A stretch of DNA of 64,000 nucleotides from Crocinitomicaceae bacterium (GCA_017984635.1 JAGNZC010000002.1:82981-146980), one strand, 5' to 3'. Positions 8,322 to 17,751 are shown, counted from the first letter of the stretch. Notes: generated by a model from the letters alone, not told the origin. Numbers and translations are program-made.

Positions 8322-9713
8322 TCATTTTCCTTTAGCTTTAATGACGATCAAAATTGTGTAAAGCATAATTTTGAAATCCAAGGCCAACGTCCTATTTTTC
8401 AAGTATAATAAATCAAATTTCATTCGTTCCAACATTTGTTCGACGTTTTCCGCATACCCAAATTTAACTTGTCCCCAAGAAGTAATTCCCGGGCGAACTT
8501 TCGTTAAATGCAAATATTGTGGCTCAATTTCACTGATTTGATCAATGTAAAATTGACGTTCTGGTCGAGGTCCAACCAACGACATATCACCTAGAATAAC
8601 ATTCATAAATTGTGGAAACTCATCCAATCTTAACTTGCGCATAAAACGTCCAATTGGAGTGATTCTTGGATCATTTGACGAGGATAATTGTGGACCTAAT
8701 TTTTCAGCATCTACAAACATTGTTCTGAACTTTATTATTTGAAATGGTTTTCCATTTAATCCTATTCGTTCTTGTAAAAAGAAAATCGGTCCTTTAGAAG
8801 ATAACTTTACAGCTATAGCTAATAATAAATACAATGGGATCAATAAAACAACAGCTGTAATTGAAATCAAAACATCTAAGAATCGTTTTACAGATTGTTG
8901 CCAAATAGGCATTGTTTCGGCGTTTACTTCAATTAACAATGGCGAAAAGATATTCGTCATTTTAACATGCCCTGATAAAATATCATATAAATCAGGTAAG
9001 ATACGTATACGAACAGAACTTCCTTCTAACTTACCAACAATAGATTTTAACTTATTATGCTCCGTACTTTCTAATGCAATAATCACCTCTTCAATTTCAT
9101 GTTCTCTCATGATTATTTCGAGATCTTTAGCGTGGCCAAAATAACTAAGTTGATTTTCTAATAATTTATCAACGCCATTTATATTAACAAACCCAATAAA
9201 ATCATTGATTCCCTTTGGTAAATTTTGCAATTCATTATAGATATCAACTGCTTTTTCACTTCCTCCAATTAATAATGTTTTAAAACGAAATTTCCCTGAA
9301 TGTATGCGCTTTACAAGTACTGTAATAAAAACCATTCTTGAAATGACCGTGACACAAAAATGAATAGAAAAAATCAATATAATCAGCTTATAATATAATT
9401 TATAACCATCAATTTGATCGTCTAATAGTAATACAAAAAAGATGAAAATGGAACCAATTACTGAACCAAAAAAGGTAAGATTTAGTAACTTAAAACGGTA
9501 ATGACGTTTAATTTCATGATATGTACCTTGAAAATAATACAATAACAACCAAGCAATAGGAACAATAATTGCACCTAAATAGAAATTATCACTTGTAACA
9601 AATTCTTTTTTTTCTATGATCGTTTGTCGAAAATAAAAAAAGCTAGTCCAAGCCAAAGTAGCGGTGAACCAATCAATAAAAATTAAAATTATTAATAAAT
9701 GACGTTGTTTCAT
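8322..9713 (-). CDS. Polyprenyl-phosphate sugar-1-phosphate transferase (WcaJ-like)
   Basis: 463 residues. The N-terminus has about four membrane helices, followed by a soluble nucleotide-binding-like domain (LLIGGSEKAVDIY..), one further membrane helix near 275-300 and the bacterial sugar transferase catalytic domain with KFRTM, RLDEFPQ..N...GDMSLVGPRPE and RPGITSW motifs. Such enzymes load the first sugar phosphate onto undecaprenyl phosphate to start exopolysaccharide or O-unit synthesis. It is the last gene of a leftward group after the lipoprotein and Gfo/Idh/MocA genes, which fits polysaccharide assembly. No other capsule genes are in the window, so the initiating sugar is unknown. Confidence 0.9.
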   Translation of the reverse strand: MKQRHLLIILIFIDWFTATLAWTSFFYFRQTIIEKKEFVTSDNFYLGAIIVPIAWLLLYYFQGTYHEIKRHYRFKLLNLTFFGSVIGSIFIFFVLLLDDQIDGYKLYYKLIILIFSIHFCVTVISRMVFITVLVKRIHSGKFRFKTLLIGGSEKAVDIYNELQNLPKGINDFIGFVNINGVDKLLENQLSYFGHAKDLEIIMREHEIEEVIIALESTEHNKLKSIVGKLEGSSVRIRILPDLYDILSGHVKMTNIFSPLLIEVNAETMPIWQQSVKRFLDVLISITAVVLLIPLYLLLAIAVKLSSKGPIFFLQERIGLNGKPFQIIKFRTMFVDAEKLGPQLSSSNDPRITPIGRFMRKLRLDEFPQFMNVILGDMSLVGPRPERQFYIDQISEIEPQYLHLTKVRPGITSWGQVKFGYAENVEQMLERMKFDLLYLKNRTLALDFKIMLYTILIVIKAKGK

Positions 9714-9714
9714 T

Positions 9715-10578
9715 TTAAAAATGGATCACTTTTAGGTTATCAATGCAAATTTTTCCACTTGCCTGTCCTTCAGGTAAAAGCGATTGAAATGACATTTTAA
9801 AATATTCAGCATTTTGTGCATTTGAAACAATTTCTTTCAAATCAATGTATATTTTCTTCCATTTAACCGTTGTTTCACTTTGTTTATTCAATTGAATGTT
9901 TTGATTATTATTTACAGCCGAAGCTCCAATAGCTAAAACACCCGTTACAAGATTTGCCGTGTTGTAATAATCAATTTCAAGGTAAGTTTCAGTCCATTTT
10001 GGCAAAATCATATCCGTACTAGTATATGCAACCCACAAAGAATCGGAAGATGTAAGATCTACATTTCCATAAAAATTACCCCATTTTAAAATTGAAGAAT
10101 TGTTACCTGTAAATAATTGAACAGCTGAATTAGGATCATTTTCAATTTTAACAGCAGCATCTTCAAAATCTTCTAACCAAACATTTACAAATTCTTTGTA
10201 ACGTGTTACTGGATTAATTTCTAAGGTTTGATTTTGAACTAGATTTGCAGTTATCTCATAATATTCAACAAACGGATATTTTTTCTTAGTAGCTGAAATT
10301 CCGTTGTTTTTAATCGTCGGATAAATACGAATTAGTTTCATACCCGATTTCAAGACCGGAATTTTAAAAGGTATTTCAAAAACTCCAATCAATTCATTAT
10401 CAACATATACAGTTGCATCTGTAAAGTTTTGCGTTAATTCACCTACCGGATATTGTGAATCTGGATTTTCAATCAATGTCCATTTATTCACTTGAATCCA
10501 AGCAGGGTCAGGATTGTTTTTTTCACAAGCAAATAGACTTAGTAATGCCGAGAATAATATTATTTTTTTTAAAAACAT
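9715..10578 (-). CDS. Lipoprotein of unknown function
   Basis: 287 residues. A lipoprotein signal is clear: basic MFLKK, hydrophobic stretch, lipobox LFAC with the lipidated cysteine at 18. The rest is predicted soluble and beta-rich, with many aromatic and Asn/Thr positions and a C-terminal half (LYIDLKEIV.., G(K)ICIDNLKVI) resembling the carbohydrate-binding-like jelly rolls of Bacteroidetes surface lipoproteins. I do not recognise a named family. It lies one base from the sugar transferase gene and 47 bases from the Gfo/Idh/MocA gene, suggesting a role at the cell surface connected with polysaccharide, but that is inference only. Confidence 0.75.
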   Translation of the reverse strand: MFLKKIILFSALLSLFACEKNNPDPAWIQVNKWTLIENPDSQYPVGELTQNFTDATVYVDNELIGVFEIPFKIPVLKSGMKLIRIYPTIKNNGISATKKKYPFVEYYEITANLVQNQTLEINPVTRYKEFVNVWLEDFEDAAVKIENDPNSAVQLFTGNNSSILKWGNFYGNVDLTSSDSLWVAYTSTDMILPKWTETYLEIDYYNTANLVTGVLAIGASAVNNNQNIQLNKQSETTVKWKKIYIDLKEIVSNAQNAEYFKMSFQSLLPEGQASGKICIDNLKVIHF

Positions 10579-10625
10579 AATACATTAATGAGTGAATACA
10601 ACGAATTAAAATGAAATTTATTGTA

Positions 10626-11612
10626 TTAATTTAAAGAATTAGACGATTTTAATTTTTCTAAAATACGCTGTGCAACATCTAAAGCATTGTAACCATCTTC
10701 TATTGACACAATTGGTGTTTGATCCAAAATAATTGCTTCATGAAAAGTTCTTAACTCTTCTTTTATAGCATTTAATTCTGCCAATTCTGGTTTATCAAAA
10801 TAAATTTTCTTCGTTGGTTTTCCAGGACCTAAATCAAAAACAACATCTAATGGATTGGGTTCACCTTCCACGTCTTCCATACGAACCACTTCTAATTCTT
10901 TGGTTAAAAAATCAACACTGATGTAAGCATCTTTTTGAAAAAAACGCGATTTCCGCATGTTTTTCATTGATATTCGGGAAGCCGTCAGATTGGCTACGCA
11001 ACCGTTATCAAATTCAATACGTGCATTGGTGATGTCATGCGTATCGCTTACTACTGATACACCAGAAGCAGAAATTCTTTTTATACCTGAATTTACAACA
11101 CTTAAAATTATATCTAAATCATGTATCATTAAATCCAACACAACTGGCACATCTGTTCCTCTTGGATTGAATTGAGCCAATCGATGGGTCTCAATAAATA
11201 AGGGCTTATTAAAATAAGGAACAGCTGCTTGAAAAGCCGGATTAAAACGCTCAACATGACCAACTTGAACTTTAACATTTGCTTCACGCGCCAATAGCAT
11301 TAACGCTTTTGCTTCTTCGGTTGTTTCCGTGATAGGCTTTTCAATGAAAACATGTTTGCTATTTTTCAAGGCAATTGATGCGGGTTCAAAATGTGCAAAA
11401 GTTGGCGTTACAATATCCACACAATCTACTTGTGCGAGTAAAGATTCATAGGAAGCAAATCGTTGAATACCAAATTTCTCAATAACATCTGATGCAATAT
11501 CATCGTTAGGATCAAAAAAACCAACCAATTCAAACTCATCTACTAGCTCCAATAACAGTCGGATATGAATTTTTCCGAGATGACCCGCACCTACAACTCC
11601 AATTTTTAACAT
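10626..11612 (-). CDS. Gfo/Idh/MocA family NAD(P)-dependent oxidoreductase
   Basis: 328 residues. The N-terminal Rossmann fold shows GVVGAGHLG (5-13), the acidic FFDPN after beta 2, and the family motif EKP at 91-93. The C-terminal alpha/beta domain has HDLDIIL and the usual GF.. strands. These enzymes oxidise or reduce sugar nucleotides, myo-inositol or similar substrates. Its position as first gene of a leftward operon with a lipoprotein and a polyprenyl-phosphate sugar transferase suggests a nucleotide-sugar substrate. Confidence 0.88.
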   Translation of the reverse strand: MLKIGVVGAGHLGKIHIRLLLELVDEFELVGFFDPNDDIASDVIEKFGIQRFASYESLLAQVDCVDIVTPTFAHFEPASIALKNSKHVFIEKPITETTEEAKALMLLAREANVKVQVGHVERFNPAFQAAVPYFNKPLFIETHRLAQFNPRGTDVPVVLDLMIHDLDIILSVVNSGIKRISASGVSVVSDTHDITNARIEFDNGCVANLTASRISMKNMRKSRFFQKDAYISVDFLTKELEVVRMEDVEGEPNPLDVVFDLGPGKPTKKIYFDKPELAELNAIKEELRTFHEAIILDQTPIVSIEDGYNALDVAQRILEKLKSSNSLN

Positions 11613-11628
11613 GGTTTCCTTTTTTTTA

Positions 11629-11636
11629 CAAATTTA
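11629..11636 (-). promoter_or_regulatory. -7 element (TAAATTTG, minus strand) of Gfo/Idh operon
   Basis: On the minus strand TAAATTTG matches TAnnTTTG exactly and ends 17 bases before the ATG at 11612. No -33 TTTG stands at the expected place, so this is a moderate call. Confidence 0.45.
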
Positions 11637-11704
11637 ATCGTAGTAAGTCTTTTCTTAACCCGTTTTAAATAGATTTATTAACAACTTTTTTTGATAACCT
11701 CTCC

Positions 11705-12220
11705 TTAATTAAGGTTTTTAAACTCATTTAATTGATTCAAATCTATACCTCCATAAAAAGAAGTATCTTTATTTGTCAACCATTTTGTTAAGGTAGTAAT
11801 TTGTCCAGTATGATAAGAAAAGTGCTCAATTACATGAACAAGAATGGAAAAGCCCGTTACAGTAAAACCTTGAATAATCATTTCCGTTTCAAGTTGTTCA
11901 TTTGATACATTTTGAACAGTCGTTTTTAAATTCACCTTTAAATGTTCTAGCAGAAAAAGTAAATCTGATTTTTTAATTTTTTCTTGTCGCACAAATTCTT
12001 CATCTCTTTTCCTGTTATCAATTCGATCACCTAAACCTGCTAAAATCCATTGTTGCGCATTTCCACTTAAATGTAAAATTAAGTTACCAATTGGAGGAAT
12101 TGTAGCATTGGGAGATTGCCAAATCTGCTGATCAGTTAACATCGATAAACATTTATAGATACGATCATACGATTCATTAAACACCCTGAATTCAAATTCT
12201 TTAACTAATAATTCTTTCAT
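11705..12220 (-). CDS. DinB-superfamily protein
   Basis: 171 residues. A DinB-like four-helix bundle is suggested by the spaced histidines H50 (in LILHLSGN), H133 and H137 (in IEHFSYHTGQ), the metal-binding pattern of the superfamily (thiol or small-molecule transferases and many uncharacterised members). No signal peptide. It stands alone between the Gfo/Idh operon and the tRNA-His unit. One of three DinB/DUF1569-type genes in this window. Confidence 0.8.
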   Translation of the reverse strand: MKELLVKEFEFRVFNESYDRIYKCLSMLTDQQIWQSPNATIPPIGNLILHLSGNAQQWILAGLGDRIDNRKRDEEFVRQEKIKKSDLLFLLEHLKVNLKTTVQNVSNEQLETEMIIQGFTVTGFSILVHVIEHFSYHTGQITTLTKWLTNKDTSFYGGIDLNQLNEFKNLN

Positions 12221-12278
12221 TTAAAACCTATTTTTTTTCATTTAAGCACTCTAAAAGTAAAAAAAATAAAGAAATATA

Positions 12279-12308
12279 TTTGTTTGAATTAGATTTTACG
12301 TATATTTG
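12279..12308 (+). promoter_or_regulatory. Near-consensus Bacteroidetes promoter of tRNA-His
   Basis: TTTG at 12279-12282 and TATATTTG at 12301-12308, 18 bases apart, match the Bacteroidetes TTTG-N19-TAnnTTTG promoter. The start of transcription would be near 12314, a few bases before the mature tRNA. This is the clearest full promoter in the window. Confidence 0.75.
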
Positions 12309-12320
12309 CACCCACAAAAT

Positions 12321-12395
12321 GGTGGATGTAGCTCAGTTGGTTAGAGCATCGGTTTGTGGTGCCGAGGGTCGTGGGTTCGAGCCCCATCTTCCACC
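12321..12395 (+). tRNA. tRNA-His (GTG)
   Basis: Cloverleaf with anticodon GTG in the loop GTTTGTGGT, D-arm GCTCAGTTGGTTAGAGC and T-arm GTGGG-TTCGAGC-CCCAT. The acceptor stem pairs with one T-T mismatch at position 6-67. The extra G at 12321 faces C at 12395, the G-1:C73 pair that identifies histidine tRNAs. CCA is not encoded (CCC follows). A terminator follows, so it is a single-gene unit. Confidence 0.96.
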
Positions 12396-12404
12396 CCATT
12401 TATG

Positions 12405-12432
12405 AGGCTGAGTTTATACTCAGCCTTTTTTT
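12405..12432 (+). terminator. Rho-independent terminator after tRNA-His
   Basis: A perfect 9-bp stem AGGCTGAGT / ACTCAGCCT with a TTAT loop is followed by seven T. It separates the tRNA from prfC. Confidence 0.9.
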
Positions 12433-12471
12433 GTTATTACAACAGTATAAATACTTTTCACTTTCATTCGT

Positions 12472-14064
12472 ATGAAAAACAAAGAAGCAATAGAAAAAAG
12501 AAGAACGTTTGGTATTATCGCGCATCCCGATGCAGGTAAAACAACCTTAACTGAAAAATTATTGCTTTTCGGTGGAGCTATTCAAACAGCAGGGGCTGTT
12601 AAAAATAATAAAATCAAAAAAACAGCTACGTCGGATTTCATGGAAATTGAAAAACAACGTGGTATTTCCGTTGCAACTTCTGTAATGGCTTTTGAATATG
12701 GCGGAAAACAAGTAAATATTTTAGATACTCCAGGTCACAAGGATTTTGCTGAAGACACCTACAGAACACTAACTGCTGTCGATAGTGTAATATTAGTGAT
12801 TGACTGTGCAAATGGTGTTGAAACACAAACAGAAAAGTTAATGGAAGTGTGTCGTATGCGAAAAACGCCTGTGATTATTTTTGTTAACAAAATGGACCGT
12901 GAGGGGAAAGATGCTTTTTCTTTATTGGATGAATTAGAAGAAAAATTAGACTTAAAAGTTCGACCTCTTACCTGGCCTATTGGAATGGGAGATCGTTTTA
13001 AAGGGGTTTACAATATTTACCAAAAAGGATTGAATTTATTTCAAGCAAATAAAACCAAACGCGAAGAAGAAATTGTATCAATCAGTGATTTAAACGATCC
13101 TGCATTAGACGAATTAGTAACACCTGCATTTGCGAATGAACTGCGTGAAGAATTAGACATTATTGATGGTGTTTACGATGCCTTTGACCGTGAGAAATAT
13201 TTATCAGGTGAAATTGCACCTGTATTTTTTGGTTCAGCAGTGAATAATTTTGGCGTACAAGAACTATTAGACACATTTATTGCTATCTCACCTTCACCTA
13301 TTGGTCGAGAAACAGATGTTCGTTTTATTGAACCAAGTGAAGATAAATTCTCTGGTTTCGTTTTCAAAATACATGCTAATTTAGATCCTAAACACCGCGA
13401 TAGAATTGCTTTCTTACGCATCGTATCAGGGAAATTTGAACGCAATAAATTTTATAATCACGTTCGACTTGCCAAAAACTTTAAGTTTCCGAATCCTACA
13501 TCGTTTATGGCACAAGACAAAAGTGTGATCGATGAAGCATTCCCTGGAGATGTTATTGGTTTGTACGATACTGGTAATTTTAAAATTGGTGACACTTTAA
13601 CAGAAGGTGAAAAAATGATGTATAAAGGAATTCCTTCTTTCTCTCCTGAAATTTTCATGGAATTAGAAAATTTAGATCCTTTAAAATCAAAACAATTAGA
13701 CAAAGGAATTCACCAATTAACCGACGAAGGAGTTGCCCAAATGTTTATCATGCAACCTGGTAATCGTAAAATTGTTGGAACAGTTGGAATGTTACAATTC
13801 GAAGTTATCCAGCACCGTTTAATTAATGAATACGGAGCAAATTGTCGATTTGTACCTAAAAATTACCATAAAGCATGTTGGATCACAACTGACAATGAAG
13901 AACAATTAGCCAACTTTATCCGATCAAAAGCGAATTACATGGCAAAAGATAAGGACGACAATTTTGTTTTCTTAGCTGAAACGTCGTTTTTATTAACGAT
14001 GGCTGAACAAGATTATCCAGACATTACATTCCATAAAACTTCAGAATTTAAATTAGAAGTTTAA
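12472..14064 (+). CDS. prfC: Peptide chain release factor 3
   Basis: 530 residues, normal RF3 length. Translational GTPase motifs: P-loop HPDAGKTT (18-25), RGISV switch I, DTPGHKD (about 84-90) and NKMD (about 138-141), with the N-terminal [13 protein letters not shown] block typical of RF3 rather than EF-G. RF3 releases RF1/RF2 from the ribosome after termination and acts in the cytoplasm. The ATG start is preceded by the tRNA terminator, so it has its own promoter; none is clear by consensus. Its TAA stop shares a TTAA palindrome with the stop of the convergent gene. Confidence 0.97.
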   Translation: MKNKEAIEKRRTFGIIAHPDAGKTTLTEKLLLFGGAIQTAGAVKNNKIKKTATSDFMEIEKQRGISVATSVMAFEYGGKQVNILDTPGHKDFAEDTYRTLTAVDSVILVIDCANGVETQTEKLMEVCRMRKTPVIIFVNKMDREGKDAFSLLDELEEKLDLKVRPLTWPIGMGDRFKGVYNIYQKGLNLFQANKTKREEEIVSISDLNDPALDELVTPAFANELREELDIIDGVYDAFDREKYLSGEIAPVFFGSAVNNFGVQELLDTFIAISPSPIGRETDVRFIEPSEDKFSGFVFKIHANLDPKHRDRIAFLRIVSGKFERNKFYNHVRLAKNFKFPNPTSFMAQDKSVIDEAFPGDVIGLYDTGNFKIGDTLTEGEKMMYKGIPSFSPEIFMELENLDPLKSKQLDKGIHQLTDEGVAQMFIMQPGNRKIVGTVGMLQFEVIQHRLINEYGANCRFVPKNYHKACWITTDNEEQLANFIRSKANYMAKDKDDNFVFLAETSFLLTMAEQDYPDITFHKTSEFKLEV

Positions 14065-14516
14065 GCTATTTCATTCCAATCGGGAAGATTTTCTAAATAT
14101 TGAATGGCGTTTGTTTTTCGATTGATGAAACAATAATAATGCTCAATTCCATTGGTAATTAGTAAATAATCTACATTTAATTTAGAATTGTATTGTGCGA
14201 TTTGATACACAACTTTTTCAGTCAAATTCACATCAGGAGCCTTGCATTCTACTAAAACAATAGGTTTACCTGATTGATTGTAAACAACTAAATCACAACG
14301 CCTTAACAAACCATTTACTTGAATCGATTGTTCAGAAGCAATAACGCCCAAAGGAACATTATTTTCTTGAATTAAAAAGTGAATAACATGCTGACGCACC
14401 CACTCTTCAGGTGTCAATTGTAATTTCTTTTTCCGTATTTCACACCAAACAAAAACAACCTCATCTTTGCGAGAAAGTTTCAACGGAGCTTTTGGAAGAT
14501 TTAACGGTTGAATCAT
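14061..14516 (-). CDS. Small HSDR_N-type PD-(D/E)XK nuclease-fold protein
   Basis: 151 residues. It resembles the isolated N-terminal domain of type I restriction HsdR subunits (HSDR_N_2), with a complete PD-(D/E)XK set: E37/E38 in PEEWVRQH, D75 in RRCDLVVY, and E90-x-K92 in VECKAP. No helicase or target-recognition subunits are nearby, so it is not a restriction system in this context. It is the last gene of the leftward porX-tsaE-ald-like group, 7 bases after the dehydrogenase gene. Function unknown; nuclease activity is plausible from the residues only. Confidence 0.82.
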   Translation of the reverse strand: MIQPLNLPKAPLKLSRKDEVVFVWCEIRKKKLQLTPEEWVRQHVIHFLIQENNVPLGVIASEQSIQVNGLLRRCDLVVYNQSGKPIVLVECKAPDVNLTEKVVYQIAQYNSKLNVDYLLITNGIEHYYCFINRKTNAIQYLENLPDWNEIA

Positions 14517-14523
14517 TCTTTTG

Positions 14524-15744
14524 TTAGATACCTAAAAGCAATAATTCAATGTTTTTATATTTCAGGTCAAATACTTTTCCTAAAACTTCATTGGTCAATG
14601 TACCATTGTAAATGTATACACCACCTCTAAAACCTTCATCTGATTTTATTAAATCTTTACATCCTCCACGATCCCCCATTTCTACTAAAATCGGAGAAAA
14701 GATATTTGATAAAGCAAATGATGCAGTTCTAGCTACACGGGAAGCAATATTTGGAACACAATAATGAATCACTCCATGCTCAACAAAAGTTGGTTCATTG
14801 TGATTCGTTACACGCGAAGTTTCAAAACAACCACCTTGATCGATACTTACATCAACAGCTACAGAACCGCTTTTCATGCTTTGTATCATCTCTTCTGTTA
14901 CAACGCATGGTGTTCGTCCTAATGGCGATCGTAAGGCTCCAATCACAACATCTGCACGTTTGATAGATTTTGCCAATACTTTTGGATTCAACACAGAAGT
15001 ATAAATGCGCGTACCAATATTATTTTGCAACCTTCTTAAACGTGACAAAGAATTATCAAAAACCTTCACACTTGCCCCTAAACCTAAGGCAGCGCGGGTT
15101 GCAAATTCCCCAACTGTTCCTGCTCCAATAACAAGCACTTCTGTTGGTGTAACACCAGCAATTCCTCCTAACATAATTCCTTTTCCAGATGAAAAAGAAG
15201 ACAATAACTCACCTGCTACTAAAACAGAAGTTGTGCCAGCGATTTCTCCCATAGTTCGAACAACTGGAAAAACACCCTCTTCATCGCGAATGTAATCCCA
15301 CGCAATCGCAGTAATTTTCTTTTCCATCAATTTTTGCAAAATAACTTTTGGTTGAATTGATAGCTGTAAAGCAGAAATTAACGTTTGATTTCCACGCATC
15401 ATTTCCACTTCTTCTTCTGAAGGCGGAGCTACTTTAAAAATGATATCGCACTCAAAGATTTCTTTTGGATTGTGACAAATCTCTGCTCCTGCTTCACTGT
15501 ATTCATTATCAGTGAAATTAGACGCTTCGCCACTTTTTGATTCTATTTTAACGCGGTGACCATTTGCAACTAATACAGTAACAGCTTCTGGAACCAATGC
15601 AACTCTTCGTTCTTGAAAAGATGTTTCTTTCGGAATCCCGATAAATAAACTTCCTTTTTTACGAGCGATTTCCAACATTTCTTCTTTCGGAAGCAGACTT
15701 CCTTGTTGGATTAATTTTTTTAATATCTGCGGATCCGTCATCAT
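14524..15744 (-). CDS. Alanine dehydrogenase/transhydrogenase family protein, catalytic His replaced
   Basis: 406 residues. It has the AlaDH/PNT fold: substrate R47 in ERRVALVP, K104 in FKVAPP, the nucleotide loop VIGAGTVGEFA and DVSIDQGGCFE. Alanine dehydrogenase would convert alanine and NAD+ to pyruvate, ammonia and NADH. However the position of the catalytic histidine of known AlaDH (LHLA) is QLS here (Q127), and there is an N-terminal extension of about 30 residues. It may therefore act on another substrate or be a non-canonical subfamily. The start overlaps the stop of tsaE by 4 bases, so the two are co-translated. Confidence 0.8.
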   Translation of the reverse strand: MMTDPQILKKLIQQGSLLPKEEMLEIARKKGSLFIGIPKETSFQERRVALVPEAVTVLVANGHRVKIESKSGEASNFTDNEYSEAGAEICHNPKEIFECDIIFKVAPPSEEEVEMMRGNQTLISALQLSIQPKVILQKLMEKKITAIAWDYIRDEEGVFPVVRTMGEIAGTTSVLVAGELLSSFSSGKGIMLGGIAGVTPTEVLVIGAGTVGEFATRAALGLGASVKVFDNSLSRLRRLQNNIGTRIYTSVLNPKVLAKSIKRADVVIGALRSPLGRTPCVVTEEMIQSMKSGSVAVDVSIDQGGCFETSRVTNHNEPTFVEHGVIHYCVPNIASRVARTASFALSNIFSPILVEMGDRGGCKDLIKSDEGFRGGVYIYNGTLTNEVLGKVFDLKYKNIELLLLGI

Positions 15745-16157
15745 TCTTTTACAGTAATAGTTCGCGAATTATCTTCATTTCTACGAAGATACACCCAAAT
15801 TGTGTTTTCTGGAAGTAAATCAATGACTTTTTCTGGCCATTCAACAAAACAAATGCCTCCACTGTAAAACATTTCTTCAATTCCAATGTCAAAAGCTTCC
15901 AATTGATTTTTCAGACGATACACATCAAAATGATAGATTTTACCAAACATAACACTGTCGTAAACATTGACCAAAGAATAGGTTGGGGAACCTTCCAATT
16001 CATTGATTCCCATTGCTTTTAACAAACCTGTAATGAACGTTGTTTTACCAACACCCATTTCAGCATCAAAAGCAAATACTTTCCCTTGTGGATGGTCTTC
16101 TAAAAATTGTTTAGCTACAGTTGGAATAGCTGCAACATCTTCAATGGTGTAAATCAT
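15741..16157 (-). CDS. tsaE: tRNA t6A biosynthesis ATPase TsaE
   Basis: 138 residues, usual length. Walker A EMGVGKTT at 33-40, SPTYSLVNVY, HFDVYRL and EWPEKV blocks are the TsaE signature. It energises the TsaB-TsaD complex making N6-threonylcarbamoyladenosine at position 37 of ANN-decoding tRNAs. It follows porX by 26 bases and overlaps the AlaDH-like gene by 4 bases on the same strand. Confidence 0.94.
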   Translation of the reverse strand: MIYTIEDVAAIPTVAKQFLEDHPQGKVFAFDAEMGVGKTTFITGLLKAMGINELEGSPTYSLVNVYDSVMFGKIYHFDVYRLKNQLEAFDIGIEEMFYSGGICFVEWPEKVIDLLPENTIWVYLRRNEDNSRTITVKE

Positions 16158-16183
16158 TCTTTATCGTTTGAAAACAAATTTAC

Positions 16184-17728
16184 TTATTTCGCTTTTAAAA
16201 CCACAAAAGGAATCAACATTTCCTCTAAAGAAATTCCGCCGTGTTGAAACGTTTGACCATAATAATTCACAAAATGATTGTAGTTATTTGGATACACAAA
16301 AAAGTCTGCTTCACGCGCAAAGACAAATTCACTCGACAATTTATTTTTTGGTAAAAAGGCTTCTTCTGGATGAGCTACTTGAAAAACTTCTTTTTTATTG
16401 TACGATAATCCGCGCCCTACTTTGTAGCGTAAATTCGTATTTGTATTTCGTTCTCCAACAATTTTTACTGGATTGGTAACTTTTACTGTTCCGTGATCTG
16501 TTGTGATGATTAATTTCGCTCCAAAGTCTGCAATTTTCTTAACGATTTCACTCAATGCAGAATGCTCAAACCACGACAAAGTCAACGAACGGTATGCTGC
16601 TTCATCGTCTGCCAATTCGCGAATTACTTCCATTTCTGTGCGCGCATGTGACAACATATCAACAAAATTGTAAACGATGAAATTGACATCATTTTCTTTG
16701 AGCTGATTCATGTTATCCAATAATTTTCTACCAGCATCTAAATTGGTGATTTTATTGTAAGACCATTTTACATTTTTACCCAAACGTTTTAAATTCGCTT
16801 CCAACAATTCTTTTTCATGCATGTTTTTTCCGCCTTCATCTTCTTCATTCAACCAAAGATTGGGGAATTTCTTTTCTATTTCACTCGGCATTAAGCCTGC
16901 AAAAAAGGCATTTCTAGCATAATGAGTAGCTGTTGGAAGAATCGAAAAGATCATTTCTTCACTTTCTTGACTGAAGTATTTTGAGAAAATTGGTTGCAAT
17001 ACTTTCCATTGATCGAAACGCAGATTATCTATGACCAAAACGAATAATTTTTCTTTTCCAATCGAAGGTGCTATTTTATCTTTAATCAAGGTGTGCAACA
17101 TTTGTGGAGCCTCTTCCGTTCCATTCAACCAATCTAAATAGTTGTTTTCAATAAAACGTGCAAACAAGTTATTCGCTTCTTTCTTTTGCATTTCCAAGAT
17201 TTCACGCATACCAGCATCTTCAATCTTTTCGAGTTCTAATTCCCAAAAAACTAATTTAGCATACAATTCGCGCCATTCATCTGCATCCATTCTTGAATTC
17301 AATTGATTACCCAATTGACGAAATTCTTGTTGGTAATTGGAGTTTGTTTTTTGAGAGACTAATTTCCCTTGATCCAAGTTCTTTTTAATACTCAATAAAA
17401 TTTGATTGGGATTCACTGGTTTGATTAAATAATCTGCGATTTTACTTCCAATCGCTTCCTCCATGATGTGTTCTTCTTCACTCTTCGTGATCATCACAAC
17501 TGGAACATAAGGTTTTGCTTCTTTTATGCGTGCCAAGGCCTCTAAACCAGAAATACCGGGCATATTTTCATCTAAGAAAATAATATCATACGTTGTAGAT
17601 TCACTTTTCTCAACTGCCTCCGAACCATTATTTACAGCATCTACGGTATATCCTTTTGCTTCTAAAAACAAGATATGTGGCTTTAATAATTCGATTTCAT
17701 CATCTGCCCAAAGTATTTTGACTTGCAT
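16184..17728 (-). CDS. porX: PorX-type response regulator with PglZ phosphatase domain
   Basis: 514 residues. An N-terminal receiver domain (1-120) has D9, D10, phospho-acceptor D53 in FLDENMPG, T81 and K103. A helical linker leads to a C-terminal PglZ/alkaline-phosphatase-superfamily domain with VIDNLRFDQW, PTATHYARNAFF and TTDHGTVKV, supplying the metal ligands. This composition is that of PorX, a regulator of the type IX secretion system with phosphodiesterase activity on signalling oligonucleotides. The partner kinase PorY is not in the window. First gene of the leftward group porX-tsaE-ald-like-HSDR_N; divergent from the HD gene with very little intergenic DNA. Confidence 0.93.
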   Translation of the reverse strand: MQVKILWADDEIELLKPHILFLEAKGYTVDAVNNGSEAVEKSESTTYDIIFLDENMPGISGLEALARIKEAKPYVPVVMITKSEEEHIMEEAIGSKIADYLIKPVNPNQILLSIKKNLDQGKLVSQKTNSNYQQEFRQLGNQLNSRMDADEWRELYAKLVFWELELEKIEDAGMREILEMQKKEANNLFARFIENNYLDWLNGTEEAPQMLHTLIKDKIAPSIGKEKLFVLVIDNLRFDQWKVLQPIFSKYFSQESEEMIFSILPTATHYARNAFFAGLMPSEIEKKFPNLWLNEEDEGGKNMHEKELLEANLKRLGKNVKWSYNKITNLDAGRKLLDNMNQLKENDVNFIVYNFVDMLSHARTEMEVIRELADDEAAYRSLTLSWFEHSALSEIVKKIADFGAKLIITTDHGTVKVTNPVKIVGERNTNTNLRYKVGRGLSYNKKEVFQVAHPEEAFLPKNKLSSEFVFAREADFFVYPNNYNHFVNYYGQTFQHGGISLEEMLIPFVVLKAK

Positions 17729-17743
17729 GTGCGCTTTATTTTA

Positions 17744-17751
17744 TAAATTTG
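17744..17751 (+). promoter_or_regulatory. -7 element (TAAATTTG) of HD-domain gene
   Basis: TAAATTTG matches TAnnTTTG and is preceded by CTTG 18 bases upstream. Transcription would start near 17757, downstream of the ATG at 17727 but upstream of the TTG at 17775. This favours the TTG as the true start. Confidence 0.5.

Noticed and set aside
11703..11714. Palindrome CCTTAATTAAGG at a DinB stop codon
   Set aside because: AT-rich and inside the end of the coding region; no T tract, so not a terminator or a likely operator.
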